A DNA stretch of 64,000 bases from Lineus longissimus (lineage: Eukaryota; Nemertea; Pilidiophora; Heteronemertea; Lineidae): assembly GCF_910592395.1 (NCBI RefSeq), contig NC_088309.1:870501-934500 (forward strand), written 5' to 3'. Made by a program: the position numbers and the translations under genes. Under the pieces are notes generated by a model that made no database searches, was not told the DNA's origin, and was given only the letters and a program-made list of their open reading frames with translations. Position 1 is the first letter of the stretch, and each line of letters begins with the position of its first letter. This document shows, piece after piece, positions 1 to 14,100 of this stretch.

Positions 1-2700
1 TAAGGTAGATGCAAGGTTGATACTTTGGGAGGATAGCGACTTTGGAGTACTCAGAACACTGTTGTCATAGATGTGAATGAAATCAGCAAATTGGACATAC
101 ATCTGTCGACATTGCACACAAAACTGATAATCTTTTAGTATTGTGTTTTGAGCTGGAATGACATTGTGTCTGCACGTGCATCATAACAAACATGTACATG
201 AAGTACTCCGAAGTGACGCTCCTCCGCTTCAAATAACTACGAAGAAAAACTCTCCCCTGTCAGTCCAGCCATTTGAAGTTCAAGTCGTTCTCGTTCTTGT
301 AAACTCCCTTGTTTTAACCTATCCTTATGGTTGATTAGAGAGTTGAAAAACGTAATATAGCGTGGTCGTCATTGTATATAGTTGTTGCTAAACTGCGAAC
401 TTATTTTTTCTTGTACAGATTTTTCTCAAAGTAGACGTTGCATTCTTACTGACCGTTAGAAGTCTGTTGCCTGTGCCTATACGTGGTATTATCAAGTATT
501 TCGTGGCAATGGTCGTTCGTCTTCGCTCAAGAGTTCAGGGCTGAGTTGTTCAAAACCACGTTGGCTTTAGCGGCGCCGGTAAGTCTCAACGTGAAAATTG
601 TAAAGGGTTCAACTGAAAGAGATAACGTCCTTAAGGATACTTAACGTAACTGTTAAGGATAACGTGACTTTTGTGTGTTTGAACAACCGGGCCCTGGTCT
701 TGTAAATTTAAGTGTCGACTTTAAAATAAGTGTAAATAGCTGTCTTAGAGTGATATCGTCTTTTTACCGATGCCATGGGCAAGTTTTCTATGCAAATGAA
801 TTCATATGTGGGTGAGCAGTTTATTCTCATAGAGTTGTGTTTTACTATATGCTAGCTTAGACCCAACAGGGACCTGATGTGACGTATCAATAGACATGTA
901 TCAGAGACCTAACGAGTGAGATGTACGGAAGCGAATGCATATACCATGTACATGTAGTTAATTGATGAAGATTCGGGAAGAATTTCGCCCAATTCCTCAT
1001 GAAAGCAAAGTAACGCCAACTTCCACTTCATGAGACTACAGGATCGGGATTGTCAATTTTACGTTTCATTAGGTTTTAATGGAATATATTTCCGCAAAAC
1101 ATCACTTATGTCGGCTTTGAAAGTTTTGCCCCCTAATCACTAATTTTGCTTCTTTTTCCTTCAATTAAATAACACCTGTGGCAATTTGATAATTAATGTC
1201 GTGTTTTTGACTTCGCTCTTTATTACTATTGATTGTTGTTAAATAATTTCAAGAAGTTAATTTATCTGTAAGTTGCATAAATCAATTGTATAAGGCATAT
1301 TTTAAAATCTGCAGGATTCGCCAAACCTTCGTTGTGTCAAGACAAGAATATAACTGCCATTACTTTCTAACTGCCATTTTTTATCAAAGTTAACCCGATC
1401 TGTCTCTTTTTGCATAACAATAACCAATATGGTATGTGGATGTCCAGTGGTCGAGCGCTTAAAAACACGACCCATCCTGTACATGCATATGAAAAGTTAA
1501 TCCGATGACGTGTGTACATGTAGTACATGTACATGTACGCGGAGAGTGTCTTCAATTTATATCATTAGTGCATTTTCGGTAGAGACGTCATAAATTTTAA
1601 GATTCAATTCATTCCAGATCGCATCTTATTGTTCTTGACTTATATACATGTAAGCTTACCGTACCGATTAAGCCGGCAGGATATATCATCATCCCAGAAA
1701 TGAAGCGAAGAAAAGTTTTGTTATTTCAGTATTTAAAATTATCTTATTGTAAAATATATATATCGTAAGTTATGTTGCTACTATAGACATTATTGTTGAG
1801 CATACACTCTTGGAAATAAAGGTTTTTAAGCTTTTGAAAAATCTTTCTATGCGCCCCTTATATGAGAGGTGTTTGATAAGATATTAAAAAAACTAATGGT
1901 TTTTTAGTTCACTGAAAACTTCATATTCGTGTACGGCCGCAAGATCATTAAAAGTTTGTCGAAAGCTCAAAAACCTTTATGGTTAGGAGGGTATCTAATG
2001 TATAGAAGAAAAAAAGTTATTTTCGTATTTTATACACTTCTTCAGACATGCCAGCGTTATGATTGAGTATGACCCTGGTGACATCACGAGTGTCTAATCG
2101 AACGGAGAAAAGAATAAATTTAATTTCCGGTGATCGCTGTCTTATGTCTTCCTTCACTTTACGGCACACAGGAGGCCCCAGTTACGGCGTTCAAGGCAAA
2201 CGCCAGCGTCAGAGCAACGAAGCGTTGAGCGTAGTTCACCCTTGAGTCCAAATGATCAAGATGGTTACCACATCCGACCATCCGCAACTTACAGACAACA
2301 CACCTGTACGTGTTTGGTTTCTTAGGCAACCAGGCATGTAGAGTTTAGAAGACTTTGAATAGATCGTTCTTGATCCAAAATGTAATCCAGATCTTCCAAA
2401 AGAACCTTCGCCTGAAAGACGGCGATAACCATTGATCCTGATCGAACTGTCCGATTGAAATCGATTGGACTGATCCACTGTCCCGTAACCACACTGCATC
2501 TCGCAAACACTGTGGATAGCAGCGTCTCGATGGCGAGGAAACTTACTTAACTCGGCTCACAAGGAGCGGCAACATCTTCGGAAATAAAATTTGCCAAAAT
2601 ACACCTCTTTTGTCAGTTTGGTTAAATTGATATGACGATTGCAACTGAAGGAAGTAATATTGATTCGAGAGGAGAGACAGTATTTTCGATAAAGAAATAC
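1..2700. other. intergenic / upstream region, no gene recognised
   Basis: AT-rich DNA with only short open frames (under 90 codons) on both strands and no recognisable protein motif. It contains several ACATGTA-type palindromic words, for example around 1513-1540. It probably holds distal upstream sequence of the GPCR gene to its right. I see no RNA gene or mobile element that I can support. Confidence 0.5.
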
Positions 2701-2792
2701 TAGGAGGATTTGCCAAGAGAGGCATTCTTCCCATCATTTTGGATACGCTTGCCCGCGAATCGTATTGGTCTTTGAATACTTTCTGGCAGTGC

Positions 2793-2870
2793 AGGATTAC
2801 CTGATTAAAAGTGATCCGAACTGGTCGGGAGACTCAACTGATGGTCAGAATGCAGCTGTGACATTAAAAC
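2793..2870 (+). other. possible 5' UTR exon of the GPCR gene
   Basis: A stretch preceded by an acceptor-like TGCAG and ending at a GTAAGG donor-like site at about 2871 lies upstream of the GPCR start codon. The start codon itself lies 28 bases after a good acceptor (TTTTCAG ending at 3192), which implies an intron in the 5' UTR. The pairing of this donor with that acceptor is inferred from consensus only. The exon's start is uncertain. Confidence 0.3.
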
Positions 2871-3218
2871 GGTAAGGAGATGCACTTTCCGTGCATTTTG
2901 CTAATGATGGTGGGAAGGGTCTTTATGGAATGGAAACCTTAGATATGGACCCAAGAATCTTCATAGTAACAAAAGCGAGTTTGACCAGTCGATGAATGAG
3001 GTTTTAGCGACCACATAATGATAGTTCTCATCTGCCCGTTCGAGGAGATAAATTGGTATCGTGCACCATACATTTGGATAAAGAACTGGAAACTCGCCAC
3101 GTTAGCAAAACGTTCTATTTTGTGCAAACAGGTCCTGATAAGTACTGTTTGATGTACTGTGACAATCACCTGGTTCATTCTCTTCACTTTTCAGCAATCC
3201 TCCCTTCATCTGATCAGG

Positions 3219-5300
3219 ATGGAGAAGACCAGCACTCTGGCGGAACCGCCGGATGTGGTCTATGATGTCCAGGCGGTGTTGGTCTCCATTATCATGCTCC
3301 TAACTATCGTTGGAAATGCCCTGGTAAGTCTACGTATATATACGTAGATTTGTTCGCTGTTCATGACTGTACAGGTCCCAAACTGTCATAAGAATGATGT
3401 ATGCATGTATCTCACCTTGACAGTTGGGACTCGTACTGTTAAGAATGCATGTAGTCAAAAACTCTAGTACAGATGTATAAGTTTTCAGCTTCTCAGAGAT
3501 GTTCTCCATTAGCAACAAGAATGGTCGAAAATGGAAACCGCTGCGACATCTTTGGTGATATTTTCCTTTTCGATTCCGTGTGCCGCCGACTTCACTGATT
3601 TTCGCAGCCAACAAAATGACGTGCAACACTTAGTAACGGCGCAAAACGTGTCATACCCAGAGGAAAAGTACTCCATCATAGCTGTTGCCCTTAAACATGT
3701 TAAATATGAAGTGGAATAGTCCTGAGCAGAAGCTGAATAGATTCCATTGAGGTCTCGGAAGGGGGTCACTTCTCGACCCAGTGCCACTCGCAAGACTTTT
3801 ACTTTCTTCTCTTCCTTTCAGGTGTTTGTTGTGGTCTATCGGACTGACAGCCTGAAGAGTGGCACTGGCCTCTTCGTCCTTTCCCTGTCTATGGCCGACT
3901 TCTTTCGGGGACTCACAGTGATGACCTACGTGCTGGCGACATCAATCAAACACGGTGCAATCCAGCTAGATGGCGCTTCCTGCAACTTTGGTGGTTTCAC
4001 CAACACGCTTTTCCTCAGTGCAAGTCTGCTGACGCTCGCAGCTGTTTCAATTGATCGGTGGGTATACTGAAATGGCTCTTCATCCTCCACGACCCCTCCT
4101 TCCCGAGAATGTGGTCGCTGATGATGTCACCTTCGATGTGAACTCGTGCGTTAGCACTCGTGCTGACGCTACAGCTGCTTTGACCTACCAAGTTAAAACA
4201 GCTTTCGTCCTTGATTCACCATCTGCGATGTTGCACGGTATCTCGGAACTGATGAAGCTCCCGCCGGTTTGCTAGTTATGCTATTGAGATTAACTTTTAT
4301 ATCGTCCTATTTCCTTTGCAGGTACATAGCTATTATCCAGCCTCTCAAATACCACCAGTTGATGACAGTAGCACGAGCAACAGGTTTACTTACCGGTGTA
4401 TGGGTCATAGCCTTCCTCAACGCTTTGGGGCCTCTGTTGGGCTGGTCGTCTTACGTATTCATCCCGAGTCGTTCGATTTGTACTTTTTCTTGGCTAGGGA
4501 GTCTGTCCTACAGTATAACCTCGGTGACAGTTTCCTTCGTGGTGCCTTTTCTTATTCTTACGTTTTGTTATGTAAACATCTGCCATGTTGCTTGGCAACA
4601 GCAAAGGAAAATAGCAGCGATCAACAACCAGATGCTCGTTTCCAAGCAGGTCGTGGGTGCAACCTCCGGTGAAAGCACACCTCCTGTCACGCGGCAAGCA
4701 AAGTTTGCACACATTCTCAGCATCAAAAAGGAGAAGAAAGCAGCTTTGACGCTGTTTCTTGTTTTCGGTATATTCATTGTTTGTATAACTCCGTCTTACA
4801 TTATAACCATTTGGGATGCGTACAATCCAGCACAGGCACATGATGATGGAATGGTCTTGGCTTTGGCGCTATCCGGGTTAATTTCCTATGCCAATTCCGC
4901 GGCCAACCCATTCCTTTATTGCATACTAAATAAGGCTTTCAAACAAACGTTTGTGAATCTAATTTGCTGTCGATATCAGCGGACTTATTCTATGAGTAAC
5001 CTCAGTCAGGAACAAGCCGAGAGAGCGATACACAGACAATTTAAGCTCAGGTTTAAAGAGACTGATTCCTCCATGAGTTCTAACAGTCATGCCAGTGAAG
5101 ACGCGGCGGATGGAAGGAGGAGTACCCCACCCTTCAGTACGGACCAAGCTTACACTCGCACCCCGACACGCCCGCCGAGGCCACACAGTGGCTCCATGAT
5201 TGTCACAAAGCAAAGAAGGCCTGGAATGACTGTCTCCGTGCCTCTGCAGCGGGCTTTACTCATCAACCGGATGTTCCTCGCAGAGAATGTTTTACAGTGA
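3219..5300 (+). CDS. class A (rhodopsin-like) G-protein-coupled receptor, orphan
   Basis: Three coding exons, 3219-3323, 3822-4057 and 4322-5300, join in frame to about 439 residues with a typical seven-helix pattern. Visible class A hallmarks: GN in helix 1 (N33), D61 in helix 2, C89 before helix 3 and C167 in extracellular loop 2 (the usual disulfide), DRY at 113-115, proline in helix 5, and NPFLY at 309-313. The DRY arginine codon is split by the second intron (CG/G). Helix 6 reads CITP where most family members have CWxP, so the toggle tryptophan is missing. Helix 7 has no opsin-type lysine at the retinal position, so it is not an opsin. The extracellular N-terminus is very short with no N-glycosylation sequon. 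The cytoplasmic tail of about 120 residues is rich in Ser/Thr/Pro/Arg. Subfamily is uncertain: helix 3 and loop 2 loosely recall GPR161/GPR61-like or aminergic receptors. The ligand is unknown. Confidence 0.88.
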
Positions 5301-5429
5301 TATGTATCAGTGATGAATTGGGCACATGTACTCGATCCGCTGCTGCAAGGGGTTTCTCATATATATTCTTATTGTGGGTGTTCAAAGTTACCCGACAGTT
5401 CAAAAACACCCAATTTCATCGGCTTTTCT

Positions 5430-5435
5430 AATAAA
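5430..5435 (+). terminator. polyadenylation signal AATAAA of the GPCR gene
   Basis: AATAAA lies 130 bases after the receptor stop codon on the same strand. This gives a short 3' UTR consistent with the compact gene. Assigned by position and hexamer only. Confidence 0.45.
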
Positions 5436-5649
5436 TGTTGTGTCCCATCGTAAGCATCTTTTTGGGGACTTTTTGCTTTTGAAAACCACTGCGTAAGGAT
5501 GAGTTTACTCTTTTTGACGCATTAACGGAATCCGGCCCTGCTATGCGGATATCCCAGTACGCCACAATCGACGAAAAGACGCCCAGTTCGAGAGACAAGA
5601 GACCAAACGTCCGTCGTATTCGTGGATTGTATTCGTTTTTAGACTGAGT

Positions 5650-7640
5650 TGCTGAAGGCTGATTGTGACTATCACAGCGTCGTACCTCTAGAAGTCTGCT
5701 AGTACCTTACGTGCCAGTACCTCAAGCAGCTCATTTCCCTAAAGTATTTCATGTACCCGGTAACGTCATGATTGTACTTGTGACGTCAACAGGACCCTTC
5801 TTCCTTAGCGTTGATAGATATTCCGTCCCAGTGTGCCCTTGAAGGCGAGCCCAAGTGTCAACTTGGCAGCTAAAATCGGACCTGACAGCTCCATTGCCTT
5901 GATACAGTCTGAGAGACACGACGGACACAGCCAGACTGAATCGTGCTTGACTGCGACTCTGTCTAGGGAGCACGGTGAGAGCGACGAGGTAGTCATAACT
6001 GGACCGTACACCTGTATCATTATGTAGTTGTTCCCCCATATGTCAGTGTTTCTATAAAGAGGACAACTAGAGAGACCAATACTTTTCATTAGGGGAGACT
6101 TTGTCAATCTATCATTCGTTGTTCCAAAACAATGAGGGAAGCATTCAAAAATGGGAGGGCTCAAAAAAGTTACACCAGCCTTGCTTCGATCCCGTTTTGC
6201 AACAACACTACATCACCACATCCAACTTGACAGCTCCACCGTCTTGCCAACACGATGAGAGAGATGAGACAGTCACAACGAGAGCGAATCGGTCCGAGCG
6301 CTTCCACCGTATGGCCGGAAAGGCGTGAGATCAGTCACAGTCAAACCGTATTGGCCGTGGCAGCTGAACCGTGTTGTCGACACGGTAAAATATATGAGAC
6401 AATCACAACCATACCTCATTTGGCCTGGCATCTCATGCACCTTGTCAACACGATGAGAGGTGAGACAGTTACTACCAGACCTGGAGGTTCTCTCGTCTTG
6501 TGACACGCGAGAGAGATGAGACAGTCATAGCTAAACCGACTGGATGTGTAACCCAGCAGTCTAACTGGCTGGATGAATGGTCAGGCAGGTGGAAATCTAC
6601 GGGACGCTTCTCAGCTCAAGAGAGGAGAGATTAAGCGTCTTCATATTATTGGTGTGTCAGTGACAGTGAATAGTATGACTTTCATCATACTGAGGGAGTG
6701 AAGGGCGATTATGACTATCACTGTATCGTACTATTAGTAACCTACAAACAACCAATCGAGTATGTCATGCTAGAGTGAGACAATCACATCCAGACCGAAT
6801 CTGCAGTTCCACTGTGTTGCCGACAAGATGAGTGATCAGATAGTCACAATCAGACGTATCTGGGGACTGAAGGCTGGTTGTGACAATCACAGCATTGTAC
6901 CTCTTGTAGATTAACTGTACCTCACGTATTTCCTTTAGGAAGCTCATGGTACCTCAAGTGTGTCATGATTCTGTGACGGCACTAGAACCCTTCTTAGATT
7001 TGGTAGAGATTCGATCTCACTGTACTCCTGAAGACTGGCTTAAGTTTCTACATTGGCAACTCAAATCGGGCCTGGTAGCTCAACCGTCGGCCTCGCACAG
7101 TGAGCGAGATGAAACGGTCACAGTCCCACCCAATATGGCCTGACTGCAACACCTGCACTGTTCTGGCTGCCTCACCGTTCTGCGGCCAGTGAGAAAGCAG
7201 AGACAGCCACAATCGGACTGAAACAGGCCTGGCTGCTCCAACATCTTGTCAACACAGCGAGATAGATGAGACAGACACAGCCAGACCAAAACGGACCTGC
7301 CACCTCCAACGTCTTGACAACACGATGCTAGAGATGAGACAGACACAGCCAGACCGAATCTGGAGTTCCACTGTGTTGTGCTTCTTCCACCTTGGTGTCA
7401 ACTCGGCGAGAGAAGAGACAGTCACAGCCAAACCGCCTGTGTGAAAATCACAATCAATGAGACGACTTTTGGCTCAAGAGACAAGAGACCAAACGTCTTC
7501 ATGTGATCAGTGTGAGGTGTCCGTCATGAATTGGTTACTGAAGGCTGATTGTGACTATCACAGCATTGTCTCTCTAGATATCTATTTGTACCTCATGTGA
7601 TCTACGCCAAGTATGTCATGTACCTGGGACAGATGTTGTG
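5650..7640. repeat. composite degenerate minisatellite (56-68 bp units) with interspersed ~90 bp block
   Basis: From about 5830 to 7450 a degenerate unit recurs every 56-68 bases, with core words GATGAGACAGTCACA and CCAGACCGAATC followed by a 'GCTCCA..GTCTTG..AACACGATG' segment. A second block starting with GGCTGATTGTGACTATCACAG recurs around 5657, 6698, 6876 and 7545. Each copy is followed by a related stretch ending near a TGTCATG word. The region therefore has a two-level repeat structure. The open frames of 60-119 codons here run through the repeats on both strands and are not credible genes. Confidence 0.75.
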
Positions 7641-7665
7641 TAACAAACGACTAAGAAAACCAACT

Positions 7666-7671
7666 TTTATT
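7666..7671 (-). terminator. COQ5: polyadenylation signal AATAAA of COQ5
   Basis: TTTATT on the + strand is AATAAA on the minus strand, about 450 bases past the COQ5 stop codon. It sits at the right edge of the minisatellite. Assigned by position and hexamer only. Confidence 0.4.
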
Positions 7672-8119
7672 TCATACACGCAAATAAACACTTGTGATAT
7701 CAAAGTTCAGAATAATCAATTGTGTCAGTCCGTGTTCCTCCTCATTTAGAGAGCGATACCCAAATTAATGAAATGTTTCAACTGCGAATGCTTCAAGAGC
7801 GACACCTCCACTGGTAATCCTCTCAGTGGCATCAGGAGTGTTCATCATGACAAGATGATGTCCGGGATCTATGATACACGATTTACCATGACGTTGTTGC
7901 ATTTGCTAGAGCAACTAAGTAAGTGCAGTGTCCTCTTCAATCTTGCCCCCGATTCTATTGCATCACTGTCAAAAAGTCTCAACTAGGATTGATCAGTATG
8001 CAGGTTAATCCTTACATGTTCATGCACACATAGTTCATCAAAACCATGTGTGAAAACAAACTTGTCTGGCCTCAGCTTTGCCACACGATATGTCATTGTA
8101 CTGTCACTTTAACCCTGTA

Positions 8120-10739
<2,620 letters not shown>

Positions 10740-11144
10740 TTTTGACGAAAATGGCGAAAATATCCCGAAGATAGTCGCTGTTGAATAAAACTGATATACA
10801 AATATTTAAATCTAGAGGACTTTCACGCAAATACAGACCAGCCATTTTAATAAAATATTTAATTCTACTTGTAATTAAGCCAATCAAAAAAAAATTGCTA
10901 TTAGATACTGCGATTTCAGGTCATGTCGTTCAAAATTTATTCCATAGTTTCACATTGAGGGGGTTGTGGGCCTGTCGAAAATGGCCGTCGTGCACTTTGA
11001 ACATTTTACTGCAGAAGAAACTCTGACATTTCTGTGCCATCGACGAGTGATAACAATCTAAAAACACGAGTATAGACTGCTCTAACATTTGTCCTACTGG
11101 TGTAGTTTTAATCTGATCCAAATGCAGGCTGAATTGACGAAGGA
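10740..11144. promoter_or_regulatory. putative bidirectional promoter between COQ5 and AKAP10
   Basis: Only 405 bases separate the COQ5 start codon (minus strand) from the inferred AKAP10 start codon (plus strand). Both are broadly expressed genes in other animals, so a shared promoter is plausible. I see no clear TATA box placed for either gene. The minus-strand 128-codon open frame over 10930-11316 overlaps this gap and AKAP10 exon 1 and has no recognisable motif. It is treated as chance. Confidence 0.5.
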
Positions 11145-14100
11145 ATGCCTTTTTTTCGCAGGAAGACGGGTATGCAAAATTAGCAATCTCTGATGATGTG
11201 AAAGTGAATTTAGTCTCCTGTATAATTTGTCCTACTCTATTGTTCAATGATAGTTGAGGGAGTTTTTGCCACTTTCTTGTTCTACAGACACACAATTGAC
11301 AATGCGAACAAAACATGATTTATGAATGGCATAACTTTAGCCTTACCTCTTATTTTATCAATCAAAACAAATCTTTCCATAATTTTGTCATTCATTGGTT
11401 ATGTAATAGGGCCTTATGGACATAAGTTTATTTAGTCTGACAAAGAAAAAGATTGAAACTTTTCCTGATGTTTTCATGGTGCCTGTGATTTTCAGATAAA
11501 CCACAAACCAAACCACCTACACCACAGACAACACCGAAGCAGAAGAGGGGTGGCACACCACTAAGTCTGGCACCTGATAGTCCTGAGAACATACCTAATG
11601 GAGACATTACCAATACAGGTACTGGTAAGTATAAAGTTCATTGTATTTTTTAGATTATCCTCCTTGGTAACAACTAGTTTGTAACAAACACCACAAACTT
11701 CAAGGTTTGACAGAATTTCTTGATATTTTGGGAAAACTTGTTTGTCTCAATCTTGTCAACTTTTTGCTGTCACTGAGTGTCAGTCCTAAATTGGGATTAT
11801 GTTTTTACTCTCTTCAGGTTTACCAACAACCTCCTCCACACATGGAGAAAATGGTGGTGCTCGACCAAAACAACTCCTCCCTAGGTCAGCAAGCTATCAG
11901 GACTGCCAGACAGGTGACCTAGGTAACTACTTCCTACAAACTGTTGATGTCATGTTTCAAATGAAATCTTTACTTCCCTTTACCAGTACACAGGAATGGA
12001 GTAACTATCATTGGTGCATGCTGAACCTATCTTATTCAGATATCAATGTTTACCCATGAACGTTTACAGTGTCTACATTCAGTACAAACTTCTTACCAAT
12101 TTGTTTCATTTAAGAAGCTGAATACATCTGTTTTAAACATTGGCGGACTTAGATGTTAAGATTTTGTGCAGTTGCCCTCTTTAGATATTTCACTTGAAAG
12201 TTATTTTTCATTATGTATAGGTCATGTCTCTTCCTTGCCATTTGATGATGTAATGAAAACCAAGTCAAGATTATCCAAAACGTTACATGAGGTTTTACAC
12301 GACCGTGACGCCCTGGCTTACTTCATCCAGTACATGAACAGTCGAGGTGGTGGACATTTGATCAAATTTTGGTTGGATGCAGAAAGTTTTCAGGCCTCGA
12401 CATGGACGAGGATACGTTCTCATTCGATGAACTCTCTGAGCAAGAGCGCTGTTGCTAGTCGATCAAGATCAAACACAAGCAGTGAGAATTCACAGGGTAG
12501 TCCGGAGAATCCAACCAACCAGTCATGCTCATCAGTGCCAAATGTCCCAGCGCAGGACCCTGGGTCAACCAGTGTCAGTCATAGTGATAATGCTGCACCT
12601 CCAGGTTCATTAAGCTCAGTTCCTGTGGAGGGGCAACTTAGCAATAATAACTCGGTGAATGGTGAGCCCAAAAGTGGTGATAATATACAATCAAACAGTT
12701 CTGTTGTGTTTCTGGACTTGATAAATGAGGATTTTCTTGGAGAAAAGCTTCGTAAAAGTAAGTGGTTGCTCGACTCATTTTCCACCCGAACACAACTTTG
12801 CCAAACATACAATGCAGCATTTTTGCATTACTGACATGATGACCTTCAATGGCTGGTCAGCATGAATAACTCAAGCTTCCCTTTACACTTCCAAAGATTA
12901 AGACTTCTAGTAATCAGGCCTAGGCCTACCTTAAGCTAAAAGGCATCAATTGACAGTACTGTATCGACATGCAAGCGACTATGAGTCTTGAAGCTCGGGG
13001 TATAGTATAGTAGTATACTCCCTTCCCTTAGGTCATATTTGCTGATGTAACAACTTAACTGTATTGAGCTCATTCATTCATTCACTTGTAAACTTAAAGC
13101 TGTATGTCTTCTGTTAAGAATTAGTATGACCATTCTCTACATTTGTGTCAACCTCCCCCTCATCACTTCTTGGCTGTCGTGCCTTTTTCTATATATTACT
13201 GTTCAAGCAAAAAAACATATATTGCATGGGTTTTTTCAGGTATTGAGAAGGATGCTGTTAATATATATTCTCGGTATATATCACTGGATGCTACGCAGCC
13301 GATAGGAATTGATGAGGAGATGAGGAATGCCACCATCAGTAAGATCTGTCGGGAAGATGGTCAGGTGGATGCACATTGCTTCGTCGCCTGTCAGGATCAT
13401 GTCTGTCTTGTCATGGACAAAGAGTAAGTATGCATTCGGCACCACCTTCTAATCTAACGATGAGATTTTGCAGCTCGCTTTATCCGCTCTGTAAACAACA
13501 ATACTTGGCAATTTGTAATTGAATGGAGAAAATGTGATTTCCAAGATGACACCATCACTGGAAGAGAGAGTCACTCAGATGAGACATGCTTCAACAGGGA
13601 ACCAAAAATAGAACTTTCATAGCCTGATGGGTAAATCATTAATCTGATCAACTTTTTTTCTTTTCAGTTATTTTCCTGACTTTCTCCGGAGTGATTTTCA
13701 CTGTAAACATCAGATAGATGTGTTAACCAGTGGCAAGGTGTACTTACCTGACATTCTTTACAATGATACTGCTATGTTCTACTTCATGGAGGTAAGAGGA
13801 AATCATACACTTTCTTTGATTAATTGTGTGAGGAGGCTTACTGTAATAACCTGCTGTTTTATCATACACCTAACACCTGAGGAAAATGCTGCATTATGGG
13901 GTTTGAGACAGTGGGTGTGGAAAAAATAGGATGACAAGGGAAGCTGCAGTTTGCATTTGCTTGAAGGCATGTAGAGACGGGTCGTGTTTTAAAAACGAAC
14001 ATCAAAACATCATGTTGACATCAGATAATTAGAAGTGAGACATCATTATCAATCTTACGACGTACAAACACCCTTGGCACCAACAGGTTCTTCTTGATGC

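Noticed and set aside
3219-5300. Opsin identity for the GPCR
   Set aside because: No lysine at the helix-7 retinal attachment position; helix 7 reads SYANSAANPFLY.
5805-6164. 119-codon minus-strand open frame
   Set aside because: It runs through the degenerate minisatellite region, with shadow frames on the opposite strand.
10930-11316. 128-codon minus-strand open frame
   Set aside because: It overlaps the COQ5/AKAP10 promoter gap and AKAP10 exon 1 on the opposite strand, and shows no recognisable motif.
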